A stretch of DNA of 64,000 nucleotides from Pelecanus crispus (GCF_030463565.1 NC_134653.1:31619150-31683149), one strand, 5' to 3'. Shown: positions 1-13,413, counted from the first letter of the stretch. The notes: generated by a model not told the origin, from the letters alone. Program-made: numbers and translations.

Positions 1-860
1 CCGCCGGCGCCGGGGGACCTGACCCATCGGAGCGACAAGCGACACCTGGGAAGGGCAAGGCAAACAAACCAATCTCTGACAGACAAATGAGAGGCCAACG
101 GTACCACCGCGGCGAGCGCAAACTGTGATATAATTGCGCTGCTGCTACATCATCTTTAATCAATACCATCCAGGGCTGCCACTGCGCGCACAGCCCAAAT
201 CCCAGCCTCCGCCAAGAAACAGCATGTTGTTAAAAAGCCCAATAGCTTTTCCCCCGCTAATAGGTGGCTCGTTCCCTCAACCCTGCTGATTTTTTAAATA
301 AACCTAAATTCCAATAATTGTTTAATGTTTATTTTTATTTAGCTCTGGTTCACCTACCCTGGCTCTCCATGTCAGAAATTGATATTTTGCTGTGGTGGCT
401 AGGGAAAAAAAAATTAGGAAACTATTGGTTACGTCTCATCATAGTTAGACCATGCTGTAATTGCAGCTCAGGGTGGCCTCCAGCCCACTGGAGGAATGGC
501 TCTACTCCCCCTAAATTTGGATTTGCTCCAGTTTTCCGGGTACCAGCTTGCCCCAGAACCCTTGGGGAAGGGCTCCCGGCACACCAGAGCTTTCCCACAA
601 GCATGGGATTTTTTCCCCCTGCCCAACAAAAGCCTGGGTTTAAGTCCAAAAGAGATGCTCTCACTTTCCGGGTGGATTCATCCCTTTAAAACCCACCGCT
701 GCCGCAGGTCACTGCCGCTACCTTCCCGCCTCCCCCTGAGCAGGGTTGAAGGTGGTTCTGGAAAAGTACAGGAAAGCTACAACCAATTCTTCTAGGAGAT
801 CCATCACGTCAGATTAGCAACTTAGTTTCTTATTAGCTATTTTCCATCCTATCATATTAA

Positions 861-935
861 TATTTGTTTTCACTAATACAATGCAGGAGTCTTATCATAT
901 TAGCAACTTTCACATCACATTAGTGAAAACAAATA
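861..935. repeat. Inverted repeat in AT-rich ATTAG-rich element
   Basis: A perfect 17-bp inverted repeat (861-877 with 919-935; arm TATTTGTTTTCACTAAT) lies within an AT-rich block (about 800-1,010) that repeats the core ATTAG many times. A related block occurs at about 2,210-2,320. The origin is unrecognised; a degraded palindromic transposon is possible. Confidence 0.6.
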
Positions 936-3493
936 CAATACAATACTAATATGACATGATCTGATGGGAAATTGCTAATACAGTAAGACTCTCCTACCAT
1001 ATTAGTACAGAAACATCGTGTGTCCCAGTTACGGCTCTCTCTGAACTGGGTAAATACCCAGTATTTCCAAAACCAGCCGCGTTCATCATGTCTGAAGGTG
1101 CACGCGTGGGACAGGGGGATGTGCAGGGTCGGGCACCGAGGACCCCGCTCTGCCCCCGTCGTACAGATGACCTGCAGTGGATGCATTAAATTGCCGGGAA
1201 AATTCCTTATTCAGAAGTAAATCAGTGAAATTTGGGTGTCCCCTCACCGTGCAACCAGCTCACTGGGACAGGGTCCCCTGGCCGTGGCAGTGGACGGAGA
1301 GCCAGCCGCCGCAGCCCAGGGACACCCCACAGCTCTGGGTCTGCCCCCACATCATGGTCTGAAAACTCACACAAGCAATAATGATTTGAAAGAGGAATTA
1401 AATTAAACCAACTAGCCAGTTGTGTAGTTTCGACGTTAGCAGCTGCCTCCCCCCAAGCCCCCGCCGCTCCCCGGCACAAACCCGGGGCAGTGCCGGTGGG
1501 AGCAGCTGCAGAGCTGGGCACCATCCCGAGGAGCAAGAGACTCCGCAGCCAGTTTGCAGCAGCAACCGGCGTGGGGATCACATCCGAGACGCCAAAGGGG
1601 GAACGTCCCCAGGCAGAAATGCCACGAGGAGGAGGAAGAAATCCAGAGCGTACGCTGAGGAGGAAGGCTGGACCACAGGAGGTCCCAGACAGTGTCCTGG
1701 TCCCCGAGACGGGGGTGCTCCCCTGGACCTCGGGGAGTTCAAGCTCAGCACCAGCCCAGGAATGAGATACGATGCATGCATTAGAAAAAGCAAACATCTT
1801 AAAATACCGGCTCCGTCAGGCAGCCCCCTCCATCCGGGGCAGACGGCCCCGGAAGGGACGCTCACCCTCCCATGCCAGCTTTATTTCCCCCTCGCCTCCA
1901 GCACCTGGAACCATTTTCCTGCTCTTCTGCTTCAGTTCTCCCGCAGGTCCCACCTAACATCTCCTGACCCCTGGCCGCGAGCTTCGAGCTGAAAAGCAGA
2001 GGGAGGTTTCTCGCCCCAGCTCCTCGACGAAGCCGTCTCTGGAGCTGCTCCCCAGCTTGGCATCAGCACGCACCCAGGGATGCTCCGTGCCGCCCCGGCC
2101 AACTGTGCCGCCAACCCCGGCATAAAACAGCTCCGGCATGGAGAGGGGCAGGCAGCGTATCTCCTTCGAGCAATGCCCAGCTTCGGCACGCTCAGCAATT
2201 TTCTATTCTCTCAGCAATTTTCTGTTCTACTGAATTAGTAGTTTGTATTGAATTAGTATTCATTTTCCCTAATATGATATATAAGCATAATCATGTTAGT
2301 GACTTTGATATCACATTAGGCTCTACTGCCGGCATGCATCCCGGCCCCAGCAGCGCCGGGTGGGGAGAACTGCGGCTGAGGAAGAGCCTCCAGCGGGAAT
2401 ACTCCAAACGTGGGGCCGGATCCTGCTCTCACCGACCTCCCCCAGAACTCCCCCAGCCACGCGGTGCCAAGCTGAGGTCCCTGCCGAGGGCACGGCCAGG
2501 GCAGGATTTCTCCGCTCACGATGGCGAGATGCAAACCAAAATAAAGGAATCTAAAATATCTAAAAGAAAAGACTCCCAAAGGCAAAAGCTGCAGCCACGC
2601 AGCAGCACCCTAATGGCACCCGCCCCAGGGGCGCGCCAGCCGGGTGTCCCTGGTGGCACCGGACGCCCGCTCCCGGCCCTCCGCTCCTCTCCCTGCAAAG
2701 CCACGGAAATCTGGGCATTAAAAGCCGAGCAGACAGTGGGATGCAGCCAGGTAGACTGGAGTTACAGAGGGGCTGGGGGATGCGTGTTCTGCTGCAGCCG
2801 AGAGCTGGCATCCTCCCACAGGAAAACCGCAGCCAGCACTGAGCCTGCCTCAGTTTCCCCATCACGATGACAGAGGGCTCTGCAGGGCACCCGCAGACCC
2901 CAGCGCAGGTACACACCCCGGTCCTTAATTAGCTGACGAAGTTGCAAGGAGCACAAGCAGCGAGAGGGAGACAGGGAGGGGGACAGGGAAGGTCTCTGTC
3001 CCATGGGGTGCAGAGGGATCGGGGAGCGAGGGAAGGGGGCCGGGGCGGCACACAGGGCTGCTGGCGGGCACAGAGCAGCAGCTCCGGAGCCAATCCCACA
3101 CGGCTCAGCGCGTTTCGCAGCGGGACAGGAATGGCCTTTATGTCAGGATGAGCAGCTCCCGAGCTGCATCACCAGCACACATCTCCCTGCTGCTGGTGTA
3201 GAGCGGCCGGGTAACGGTTAGCGATCTGCCGCATCCCTAATTAGCTCTTTTATGGACTCAAATAAATTGTCTTCGCGTTAACATGAAAGCATGTTTCTTT
3301 TAATCCGCTGCCCACGGGGCTCTGATAGCATCATGCCTGCGCCTACGACTGAGATGCCATCGCCCGCTGCGGGCGTGAGCAGTGCCGGGAAGGACTGAAA
3401 CAGCAGCGGGGCCGAAGCAGAGCTGCCCCTCGTGCATCGGTCGAGATCAGAGCACTCGCGTTGTAAGATCAGCACATTGTACATATATTTTTA

Positions 3494-3593
3494 ATCATAG
3501 AATGGTTTAGGTTGGAAAAGACCTTTAAGATCATCCAGTCCAACCATTAACCTAACACTACCAAGTCCACCACTAAACCATCTAAGGGTAGAG
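3494..3593 (-). mobile_element. CR1 LINE 3' end fragment (minus)
   Basis: The sequence begins at the CR1 3' terminus read backwards (atcatagaatggtttagg) and runs through the diagnostic block that reads, on the minus strand, ttaatggttggactggatga and ttaaaggtcttttccaacc. Only the last 100 bp of the LINE is present, the usual 5' truncation. It forms an inverted pair with the copy at 3,807-3,913. Confidence 0.9.
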
Positions 3594-3600
3594 TAATAAT

Positions 3601-3642
3601 TAATTTATATATATATATTTATTTATACACACACACACATAA
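3601..3642. repeat. TA / CA microsatellite
   Basis: Short compound simple repeat: alternating TA with ATTT interruptions, then about six CA units. It lies between two CR1 fragments. Confidence 0.85.
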
Positions 3643-3680
3643 AAGGAAGGATCATTATTTTTATTCCCTTTTTCATGTGG

Positions 3681-3750
3681 GCATGGTGGTGTTGGGTTGA
3701 TGATTGGAATGATGATCTTAGAGGTCCTTTCCAATCTTAATGATTCCTAG
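3681..3750 (+). mobile_element. Diverged CR1 3' fragment (plus)
   Basis: A weaker match to the same CR1 3' end (gatgatcttagaggtccttt then ccaatcttaatgattc) lies between the two better copies. It is more diverged, so probably older, and marks a CR1 insertion hotspot. Confidence 0.65.
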
Positions 3751-3806
3751 TTTTTACTTTCATTATAAATAATCCAGCCACCAAGCCAGGAAACATGAAA
3801 TTGCTA

Positions 3807-3913
3807 CTCTACCCTTAACTGGTTTAGTGACCGACTTGGTAATGTTAGGTTAATGGTTGGACTGGATGATCTTAAAGGTCTTTTCCAACCTAAACGATTC
3901 TATGATTCTATGA
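3807..3913 (+). mobile_element. CR1 LINE 3' end fragment (plus)
   Basis: This is the CR1 3' terminal segment in forward orientation. It ends in the characteristic short tandem 3' tail (attctatgattctatga) with no poly-A. It is highly similar, inverted, to the copy at 3,494-3,593, so the two can pair into a stem of about 100 bp around a loop of about 210 bp. Confidence 0.92.
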
Positions 3914-5035
3914 AAATTCCCCTACCTGCTGAATGCCCATGCAGAGATCCCAGGAGAGCCAGCAGCTCTCAGCACCAAGCACCCAACCTGGAGCCCAGAG
4001 GTTACCCCAAGAAAAGAGCTCCTGGCCACGCACAGATGTGTACACGTGCGTACAAACACACACACAGACACATATTTTCAAATCTTAAGAAAATCCTGAG
4101 TCTTCACTGTCAGTGCTGTATATCACTTTGAGATATATACCATATTAGCCAAAAGAACTGAATTATATTGCATTCATGATGCAATTAAACACTTCACTAG
4201 GAATCAATGTAAAACTGATGAGGCCTGAAAGTAGTGCATATGGCTTAGAACATTATAAAACATTACCTTCACTCAAATCCTTTTCAGTAGCAATTTAAAT
4301 CTTCTTACAGTTACTGCTGCCAATGGTAAACCATCTACTGATTCATAACAGTGCATGGGAACGAATGAATTTTTTTAAAAATTTATTCAACTACTAAATT
4401 ACCCATGAAACCGGAATAGCTGACAGGAGTAATCTGAATTATTATTAGCTCTGCAAGTATTCTGCATTAGCCAATTTAAAACCACGGCTCACAGGCAGAA
4501 ACCAGTTAGTACAGGCAGGGTGTTAAATGACTGCCATAGTTCTTCATTTTACTGCTGCTTACGTTTAAAGGTCAAGAGATAAAAATTACATATGACTGCA
4601 AACACAGAAAGGGTGTTTATCTTTTTTTTCCCCTACGAATCAGGTCAACCAGAAACTTTAAAAACATTTGGAGATACGATTGTATAAACCACGACACCTC
4701 TGAACCACCCCAGGATTTAGGAGGGGGTTGCGGAGGCCGCACCGAGGGGGGGTTGTTCTTCCTCCTCCTCCCTGGAGCTTTCCGTGCCAGGAAAAGCGGG
4801 AGAAGACAGGGATGAGATGGTCCCGTCCTCCAAAACACAGGCATGGCGTCATGACCCGATGCCCAGCCGAGCTGCGGCTGCAGGGCCGACGCACCGGATC
4901 ACCCCACGGTCCCAGAGGGTCCCACCGGCGAGGACCGCTGGCAGCTGGAGGGGGTCTCCGACCCCTCTCCGTCACCTCCGCCACGGAGCCAGTGCCGGGA
5001 CCTGCTCACAGGAGGATGAGCAATTCAGCCCCGAC

Positions 5036-5381
5036 TGAAATGGAGGTTGTAGTGAGGTGGGTGTTGGTCTCTTCTCCCAAGTAGCTAGCGATAGGACGAG
5101 AGGAAATGGCCTTAAGCTGCGCCAGGGGAGGTTTAGATTGGAAATTAGGAAAAATTTCTTTACGGAAAGGGTGGTCAAGCATTGGAACAGGCTGCCCAGA
5201 GAGGTGGTGGAGTCACCATCCCTGGAAGTGTTCAAAAAATGGGTAGACGTGGCACTTTGGGACACGGTTTAGTCTAGTCTACCCTTGATTGGTTTAGAGT
5301 AGACTTGGTAGTGTAGGTTAATGGTTGGACTGGATGATCTTAAAGGTCTTTTCCAACCTAAATGATTCTATGATTCTATGA
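5036..5381 (+). mobile_element. CR1 LINE, 5'-truncated, with ORF2 3' end
   Basis: This is the longest CR1 copy in the window. The first two thirds still translate as the C-terminal end of the CR1 ORF2 polyprotein ([20 protein letters not shown], then [19 protein letters not shown]). This is followed by the CR1 3' UTR with the box ggttggactggatgatctta and the terminal attctatgattctatga. The reading frame is intact only for about 70 codons. It is a dead, 5'-truncated insertion of a fairly young subfamily. Confidence 0.95.
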
Positions 5382-8300
5382 AATCCCTGCTGGGCTCCTA
5401 ATCCACAGGCTGATTAGTCAGAAAGCAAAACTACCTGGGGATTCAGGCACCAGCCGCTTCCGGTGTTGTCAGCCGGCAGGGCAGGGGAGACCCCGGTGCC
5501 CGCCAAAACAAGAGGAGGGGGTGACACCTGGGGGCAGGCACCCACCGCACCGTAAATCCCCCCATTTATAAAGCCCCGTCAAGGTGAGAGCAGCCCCCTC
5601 AGATGCCAAACGTGCCGTGCTTACCTCTCGCAAGGCAATTAAAATCTGTGCAAGGCAGGAGGAGGGAAAGGCTCAGCCCCCGGCACGGACACCCTTGGTA
5701 TCCCCAGCTCCCCACCCGTCCCTTTGGGCAGCGAGGAAGGTGTCCGGCCCCCCCAAACAAAGGCAGATCCAGCACTGCAGTGATGGGCAAAGCAACGCCA
5801 AGAGCCACCCCGGCTGCATACGCATCCCACAAGGATCTCGCCGCTCGCTTTGCCAGCTTTCCATGGACGGAGAGGGCAGGACAGGGCAGGTTTCCAGGCA
5901 GAAGCCCCCAGTGCCAGCACGGAGCGGAGGCGGTGTCTCTTTAACTGACCATAACACTGCATCATCCTTTCTCTTCCTATTTTCAGTTTTATTAGCAAAG
6001 CAGCACAATGTTTATACTAGTGGGTATTACATTTGCCAGAACAATTACGGTATGACAAATGGCACATCAATGCAATCCATCAACTCGGCCGAGACAGGAA
6101 TCCTTTATCCTGGGCTGCCATTAATTCCCAGCCAGGTCTCTGGGGTCCCATGCGTCAGTAACCATGACAACCGAGGGGACGCCAGGCAGTGATGGCATCT
6201 CGCCGGGAGAGATGGGCACCCCAGCGGGGCGCTGGGATTTCACCTTTGGCACCGGCACGTCAGCCTTGGGATTGAACGTGGGGAGCGCGTGCATGGCAAG
6301 ACCCCTCTGTGCAGCATCCAGACCACGCAGGAGCCCCAAGTCAGTGTGGGGACACTGGGAGAAGCCATTGAGGATGGTGGCACGGGAGGATGGTGGCACA
6401 GCCCAGGCTACGGCAGACAGCTCCCATGTGGATTCTCCAGTGTCTAATATGATGCCGGTGCTCGTGCCCTCTCTCTCCACAGGGGACAATTGTTCAAGGT
6501 GTTTTTCTCTGGCAGCCTAACAGCCCATTTTCATCAAAGTTTTCAGAATATCTGTTAAAACACATCTCCAATAATTGGGTTAAAATTAACCAAACGAATC
6601 CAACGTTACTGAGGGGGATGGACACCGAGGACAAGCCTCAGCCTTGCAGAAAGCCAGGCACGGGGGGACAGGGCTCTCTGCCCAATAGCATGTGGCATGG
6701 GACAGTGGGGTTGAAGGCCATGGAGCTTGTCGGTTGGGTGCACAACAGACCAGTGGTGCTCTGACAGCTGGGGAGCCAGCAGCACATCCCGCCCTGTACA
6801 AGCGCCGGTCAGGAGGGATGGCTGGAGGGCTCCAGCCCAACCCACTGCTTGCGGTCATGTCATGGTCAGCTCTGAAGACCTCCAAGGATGGAGGTCCCAG
6901 CATCTCTCCAGTCCAAGGCTACACCTCTTCCATGTGGATAAGCTTTTTTCTTTCATCTGCATCCTCCAGGATGGAGGCCCTTGCCCAGCACAGAGACCTC
7001 AGAGCACACATCTGCAGGGCAAGGGCTCATAAGTTTAGAGAAATGCACACTTGGCACGAGCTGATAGATTTGGGGTCTGAACAGCCAACACAGACCCCTC
7101 CTCTGCTTCCCACTGACCATCTCTGGGAGGAGACTGCAACTTCCATGAGTTTCCAGAGCCTGTGGTGGGTTTGAAGCCATGAGCAGCATCTGCAGCACGA
7201 GCCAGGATCACATCTGCTCCCTGAAGACCAAGTTTGGAAGCAACCACACATCTCGGGTCCCACCAGGGCAAAACCCAAACCGCACCAAAGTTAGTTACGA
7301 GATGAGATACGGCTGCACCGACCCCCAGCCAAAACCACCTGCCCACCCCAGTGACGCCTGGGCAGGTACAGCCACTGCCGGGCTCCCCAAACCCTACTCT
7401 GGGAGCTGCCCCCAGATGCTCCCTTCCCACCCATGAACGCACAGCTTGGCTGTTTCTTTCAAAACAATGAGACATATTCCACCAGGCAAGAATTCCCAGG
7501 GGCCAGTGCATCCCCCAGATAATGGAAGGAGCCAACCGCTGCTACTCAAAAGCCAAAACCAAGAGGAAATCAAACCCTCCCCATGGCCACCCTCTCCAAA
7601 GCACCGAGGGGTTTCTCCTCCTCTGCCAAATCGATCTGGCCCCAACCCAAAGCTGTACACAGACAGCCTCAACTACCTGCCCTGTTTTATTAAGCCATTA
7701 CCAGAATCATCTTATCCCCATTTATGATGTTCAATACATGGTCTGAAGACTTCTCTAATCCAGTAATTAGATGCAACGCTTAGATGGATGAAATCAGGAC
7801 GGTATTTTACGCAATTACGCTGTACTTTCCAAGGGTCTGCCCCGATTTCAACCCCCTGAGCAGTCAGCTGTTGCCTGCATCTCGTGTCCAGAAAGGGCTC
7901 GGCTCACTTTTTGGAAAGTGGATACGTTTGTGGGGTAACGCCACCGTCCCAAACTCCCTTTGCCTCCACTGGGGTCCCCTCTCATCCCAGCACAGAGACA
8001 GGCAGAGCACAAATATGCAGGAATATCCGCAGAGCATCCTCACCCAGCACAGACCCCATCCCTTGCCCATCCATCCCCACCCAGCACTGAGCCAGGAGGA
8101 AAATTAAGGCTTTTCCCATCTTTCCATAGATAACAGCACCGGCCACTGCAGCTGCCACAATAAAACCATTTTCTCTCCAGCCTTTCCCACATGCAGGACC
8201 AGGAGACAGCTTTATCCCCCTGAATCCTGTAAATCATCTCAAAGCCATCCTCACAATTTATAGGTAGGACATTAAACATTATAGCCACTGACGGCATCAA

Positions 8301-8830
8301 ATTACACTTGAAAAATTGAGTTCTGCCGGAAAATGAATTTAAAAACTAAATTAAATTAAAACCTAACTAAATTAAAATTAGGTTTCTAAACTAAAATGAC
8401 TTTTTAATATTTTCAGGAGGAAAAAAAAAAAACCTTCTGTCAACTAATAAAATTTGCCAGTGTCTTTTATAGCTGACAAGTCCTGTCTGAGAGCAATTCT
8501 GGTTATGCTGCATAATAAATAACTGGAATACAAAAGGCAGCAGAGGATGGGACGATCAGCCATGCCATCTCGGCTCCTTCGAAGGGGGCTGGGAAAGGAC
8601 AGAAATACCCCCAAAGCAACTAAAAAATAATCATAATTAACACAATCTTGAGCAAACAGCCAGATGGGGCAAATCCAGCCATGACTGCTCTGCTGTAATG
8701 ATGCCAATGCAGCCCCGGTGCACTGGTGGGACATTTGGGGACCATCACAGCCCATCAGTCATGCATCATCCCACAAGGATGCTCAGCCAGAGATGTTAGA
8801 GGGAGGTTTGTTGATGCAGGACCCAAGGGA

Positions 8831-8911
8831 CTGGGGAAAAGATAGGTCTAAATGCCCTCGTTCCTCGAGGAATGCTAGGAACGAGGGCATTTAGACCTAT
8901 CTTTTCCCCAG
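8831..8911. repeat. Perfect 35-bp hairpin
   Basis: Arms 8,831-8,865 and 8,877-8,911 are exact reverse complements (35 bp) around an 11-nt loop (cgaggaatgct). The left arm starts ctggggaaaagataggtc and ends aatgccctcgttcct. The arms do not resemble CR1 or any repeat I know. It would be transcribed within the CUX2 primary transcript. Confidence 0.95.
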
Positions 8912-9482
8912 GTCCACTCCCTGTCAGATCTACAGGGACTCATCACACCCTACAAATTTCGGTCAGTCTCACAACCACCGGCTGAAAGGATGCGGATGGG
9001 GACCGTGCACTACAGCATCCGAGACATCAGCAGAAGCATCAGCGATGAAGCACCGTGAGATACCACCTACTCAGTTTGTCTCATGCTCAAGGCTCCAAAC
9101 CATCAGCTGAAGCTTCCTAAAGTCTCTCCCCAGTCATTAATGGCAGTAATTAATTCATCCCGCTTTTTAAATAGCGTTCGATGTATGAGCCTGCCTGCTC
9201 GCATCTTGATCTTGTGTTGTCAGGGCTTTGATAGAAGAGATACATAAACAGCCTGGGTGACCATATGTCTATTGATTATTAGTGCAGGCAGATTTAACAC
9301 GAACACCGTAATAGGACACATCCAAACGAGCTTTAGGAGATGAGAGAGATCAAGCATGCAGCAAACAGGTCTACACAGCCTCGTCTGATAATTCCCAGTA
9401 TCCAGGAGGAGTTTGCAGGCATTTGGTCCTGCAAAAGCATCCAGAGGAGTAACGCTGGGCGGATGCTGAATAGAAGAGAGTA

Positions 9483-9700
9483 TTTTCAGTTGGAAGGAAC
9501 CTGCAATGATCACCTAGTCCAACTGCCTGACCACTTCAGGGCGGACCGAAAGTTAAAGCAAATTCTTAAGGGCGTTGTCCAAATGCCTCTTAAACACTGC
9601 CGGCTTGGGGCATCAACCACCTCTCTAGGAAGCCTGTTCCAAGATCCCAAACTGGTGCGGTCCTTGTAAACACCCATACACGATGCTGAGCCAGGGAACA
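9483..9700 (-). mobile_element. Older CR1 fragment (minus)
   Basis: The 3' end reads, on the plus strand, cagttggaaggaacctgcaa then gatcacctagtccaactgcc, the mark of an older CR1 subfamily. Read on the minus strand, the distal part gives the degraded ORF2 end ([15 protein letters not shown]). The upstream limit is uncertain because divergence increases after about 9,680. Confidence 0.85.
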
Positions 9701-12700
9701 GAGGCTCAACCAGCAACAGCAGCACTGCATCCCTTTTTAAATGCTCTTTTTTATCTCTCAATATTATTTATTGCTCTGCTAAATTGGCAGTTCCCTCGGT
9801 GGGGAGCTTTCCTCCCCCCCCGACTCGCTGCTGCTTCACAAGATGCTAGACTCGGGGGCTAGCCTGCTAGACGCCAACCCAACGGTCCTCTTTCAACAAC
9901 ATTAATTATCTCGAGCTTTCCATAACAAAAAAAAAATCTTGACCCCACTGGCTGCCAATAGTGGAGAAGCTCACGGAGGAAAAGGCTTTTATCTTCACAT
10001 CTCAGAGAAGAGCCTCATGTTTGATCAGTCGGTGTTTTTTTTCTTTCCTCTTTGTACATTTTGAACTTTATAGACTGATTAATTCCTCCTATCGCGGTAA
10101 ACTGCTGTGTATACTCTTGAGCGTTGACTTGATTTTCTTTCTATTAAAAAATAAATATCTTCATAAGAAATTAAAAAAGCTTAGCACATCTTTGCTCCGT
10201 AAGCAAGTTGGAAAGAACCTCAGCCTGGAATAGTGGGATGGAGGAGGGGAAAGAGGCGAGTTGAAAAGATTTCTTTATTTTAAATTAAAGTTCAGGATTA
10301 AAGGCATCAGGCTTTCAAGAGTTATTGTGAAAGCCTTTTTAAAAGTCCCAAGTGGATAGTCCATAATCTTCTTTTAAATGGCTAAATTTAGAACAAGAAA
10401 CCCTCCCGCCCTCCGAACTCCAGCCCTCCATGTCTGGCACACGGCACCAGCGAGGGCTCAGGAGTTGGATTTTTTTTTTATACGATCACTGTTTCACAAA
10501 TACGGAACAAGATTTAAACTATTTTTGTGAGCCCTGGGTCCACAAAGCCTGGCTTTCCTGGGCTCAGTATCAATAGGATAACAAATAAGCGCCTGTCCCT
10601 GCTGCCCATCAGCACGAAGGATGAAAGTCAGGAGAAAAAGATTGGAGCCATTGAGTTCAAAAGTTAATTTCTCCAGCTAGGCAGGGAAGGCAGAAGCAGG
10701 CACCATCCCCGATATCGACAGGCCAGATCAAAGATCCCATTTATTGTAATTTATTCCCTACTTTTTCATTTCACCAAATTATCTTAACCCTTACCTCTTA
10801 TCACAGATCAATGGGCCAGCTGGCAGAAGCTCCAAGCTGGTCACAAAACATACAGTTTACATTTTACTCTCTACCTTGCAGTTTAAGCTCCTTAATCGTG
10901 TCTAACAAATAAAGAATTTGACTGAGTTCGCAGCTATTTTGGATGATAAATGCTTCCAGATTTATGGTAGTTATTCATGCAAGGACTACATTACATGTAA
11001 ATCAATACCATAAAGAACAATTTGCTAAAAATATAAATACCACGTTTAGACTTTAATGATATTAGCAAAGTGGGATTCTTCACGGCTGTATGTAAAATAA
11101 CTGCACCTGTTCAAGTGCCCAAGCTGAGATCAGAATAGTGCTCAATGCTAGTCCACCCTAAAAATAAGAAATAACAGCAACGCCTGCTCTTCCAAAACAG
11201 CTCCTGAAGCCCCGAGGGTCTGGGGAACTCTGCTCTCCATCCACATGGATGCTTGGTTACAGAAGTCACAAATAGTTTGCAAATAAATGCGAAAGCTGCC
11301 GCAAACCCACTTGCAAGAAGACACCAGCCTTCTGCAGACACCTCCCCTGCTGCTGCCCGTCCATCTCCCATTGCAAACCGGAGCTGGGCGCCAGTGGCTT
11401 TTCCACCTTGAGACGTACGCCCAGCCTGACCATCGCCAGCGGTCTCTTCCTTTGGCCGATTACAGGGGCAGGCAGCAGAGACCTGGGGTTTATTTTTGTT
11501 GTGGTTTTTGGGTTTCCTGCTCCAGCCAGCACCTGGCAGCCCCGTCCCGCGGCCGGCAGCGATGTGGGACGTGCCACCCACACCCAGGCAGGACGGGTGC
11601 AGGGAGAAGGATCCTTTCCCCCCGGGACCAAGGGCTGTGCCGAAGAGAGACATCTCTCCCTGTAACTACATAACTCAGAATAAAAAGCTGAAGCTCGAAC
11701 ACAGCACAATTAATGCAGGAAGCATCGATTTCTGTACGGCACCAAGCTGGCTCATTAATTCCAGGTGCTCCTACAAGCCAATTCTAGCACCGGCCTCCCT
11801 GCAACAGGAGACAAACGGGAGAATATCGAAGGCTGAAATTCCTTCATGCACTGACCTTTTATCACCACGGAGCTTCAAAAAACACACACCCTCCACCGCT
11901 CCCCTCCTCAAAACCCACATTTTGGCTATCGGCATTGCGAAGACACGCGAGCCACCGTCCTGGGAAATGCCAATGCAGGGCTACGATTTCAAGGGCAACG
12001 CTGCCTGCAGCCTCCTGCCTGCCTCTGCCAGGGACTGGGGCAATGCTCGGATGCAAGGGATGCCTTTTCGGATGCGAGGGAAGAGCCACCTCCACGTGCC
12101 TCAGCTCAGCCCCTGCCACCGCATCCTCACAAAACCCCCTTAGCCCCTCGGTCTGCACAGCAACACCCTCTTCCCCCCTGGCGTGGATGCAAGCAGTGGG
12201 GTGGGAGGGATCCCCCGAGCTTTTGGGGAAGCTGCTGGAAGTCACTTAACCTCCCGCAAACCGTCGGAGACCGACGCTGCTGCGCCAGTGCCACCCAGCC
12301 AGGAGAGCATCTCCCCACGCCAGGAGCCTGCTGCCTCAAACAGCCCCCGGCGGGGGACCTGGACACAGAAACATGGGTCAGGCAGCCAAAAAATAACCCT
12401 GAGAGGGGTAAAGCTGCCTCTTTACCCCAGCCCCACGGTCCGTGAGGCTGGAGGAGCAGATGAGGCTGTAACCCATCTGGGAGCTGCAGGTATGGGGATG
12501 GGAGGCAGGGGACCAGCCAGCCTGGCCCTCCCGGCACCCAAACCAACCCCCCCGCACCGTACGGGACCACGTCCCTACACAGAGGTCGGATGCAGCAGAC
12601 GGCAGGGAACGCAGCAGCATCCTCCCCACTGTAACGAATGCCAAATCTGGTTTGCACTTGATAGAGCCTGACAAGAGCAACAATCACAGATTAGTAAGAA

Positions 12701-13366
12701 AACTTCTTGCTTTTCAACAAAGGTTAATAAATAGTGACAGCATTAAGTCTCTTCTGATTAACTATGCTGAAAGATATTATTGCCGTTTGTAACACGGAAT
12801 CATTATTGGATTAAGCACAGTGTATAAAAATGAAATGTGAGTTTTAATCGCAAATGCAGGCTCTCCGCGCTCCGACACAGACCAGGCAACTTGCAAAAGC
12901 TTCCTTGTATTAAATTCCGTAACTCCGTCTGTGGAGAGATACCATCTAAACCGTGTCGCCTCTCTAGTTTTGGGGGGATTTTTTTTCCTTCCTCAACTAT
13001 AACAAAGCCACCGTGACTTGACTTGAGAAGCATCTAAAAACGAGCCGCATGTTCTGGCTAAAATTAAGCCCCAAATCCCCTGCCATTTCCGAATACAGCC
13101 TCTCCCAGGGAGGACTTCGCTGCGCCCCTGCCCCTGGCATGGAGAGGGCAGGGACGAGTGCAAGGAGCAGGAATTGCTGCGCTAATTAAGGAGGCACTAA
13201 ATTAAGCGCTTCTGCTCATGCATGACCACCGCTGTGCTTCCTCGCCCCACGGCTCTGGGCAGAGACATCTCGGGGGGTAATGCCCAAGGGCAGAGCAGAG
13301 CAGGGGGACAAACCCAGCGCTGGGGCCACCAGCACCGGGCAGCACAGCAGGATACGGGGCAGGATA

Positions 13367-13413
13367 CGGGATGGTTCAGTTGGAAGGGACCTGCAACGAT
13401 CACCTAGCCCAAG
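13367..13413 (-). mobile_element. Short CR1 3' fragment (minus)
   Basis: About 45 bp matches the CR1 3' end (gttcagttggaagggacctg, then caacgatcacctagccca). This is the minimum length for a secure call. Confidence 0.75.

Noticed and set aside
1222-2870. Several 190-200 residue open frames in the CUX2 intron
   Set aside because: Overlapping frames on both strands without domains or consistent splicing; typical of GC-rich, stop-poor DNA.
5057-5272. 71-residue open frame [19 protein letters not shown]
   Set aside because: This is the C-terminal remnant of the CR1 LINE polyprotein, not a host gene.
8831-8911. Calling the perfect hairpin a miRNA gene
   Set aside because: Arms are perfectly paired over 35 bp and no known miRNA seed is recognised. 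Without small-RNA reads it is only an inverted repeat.
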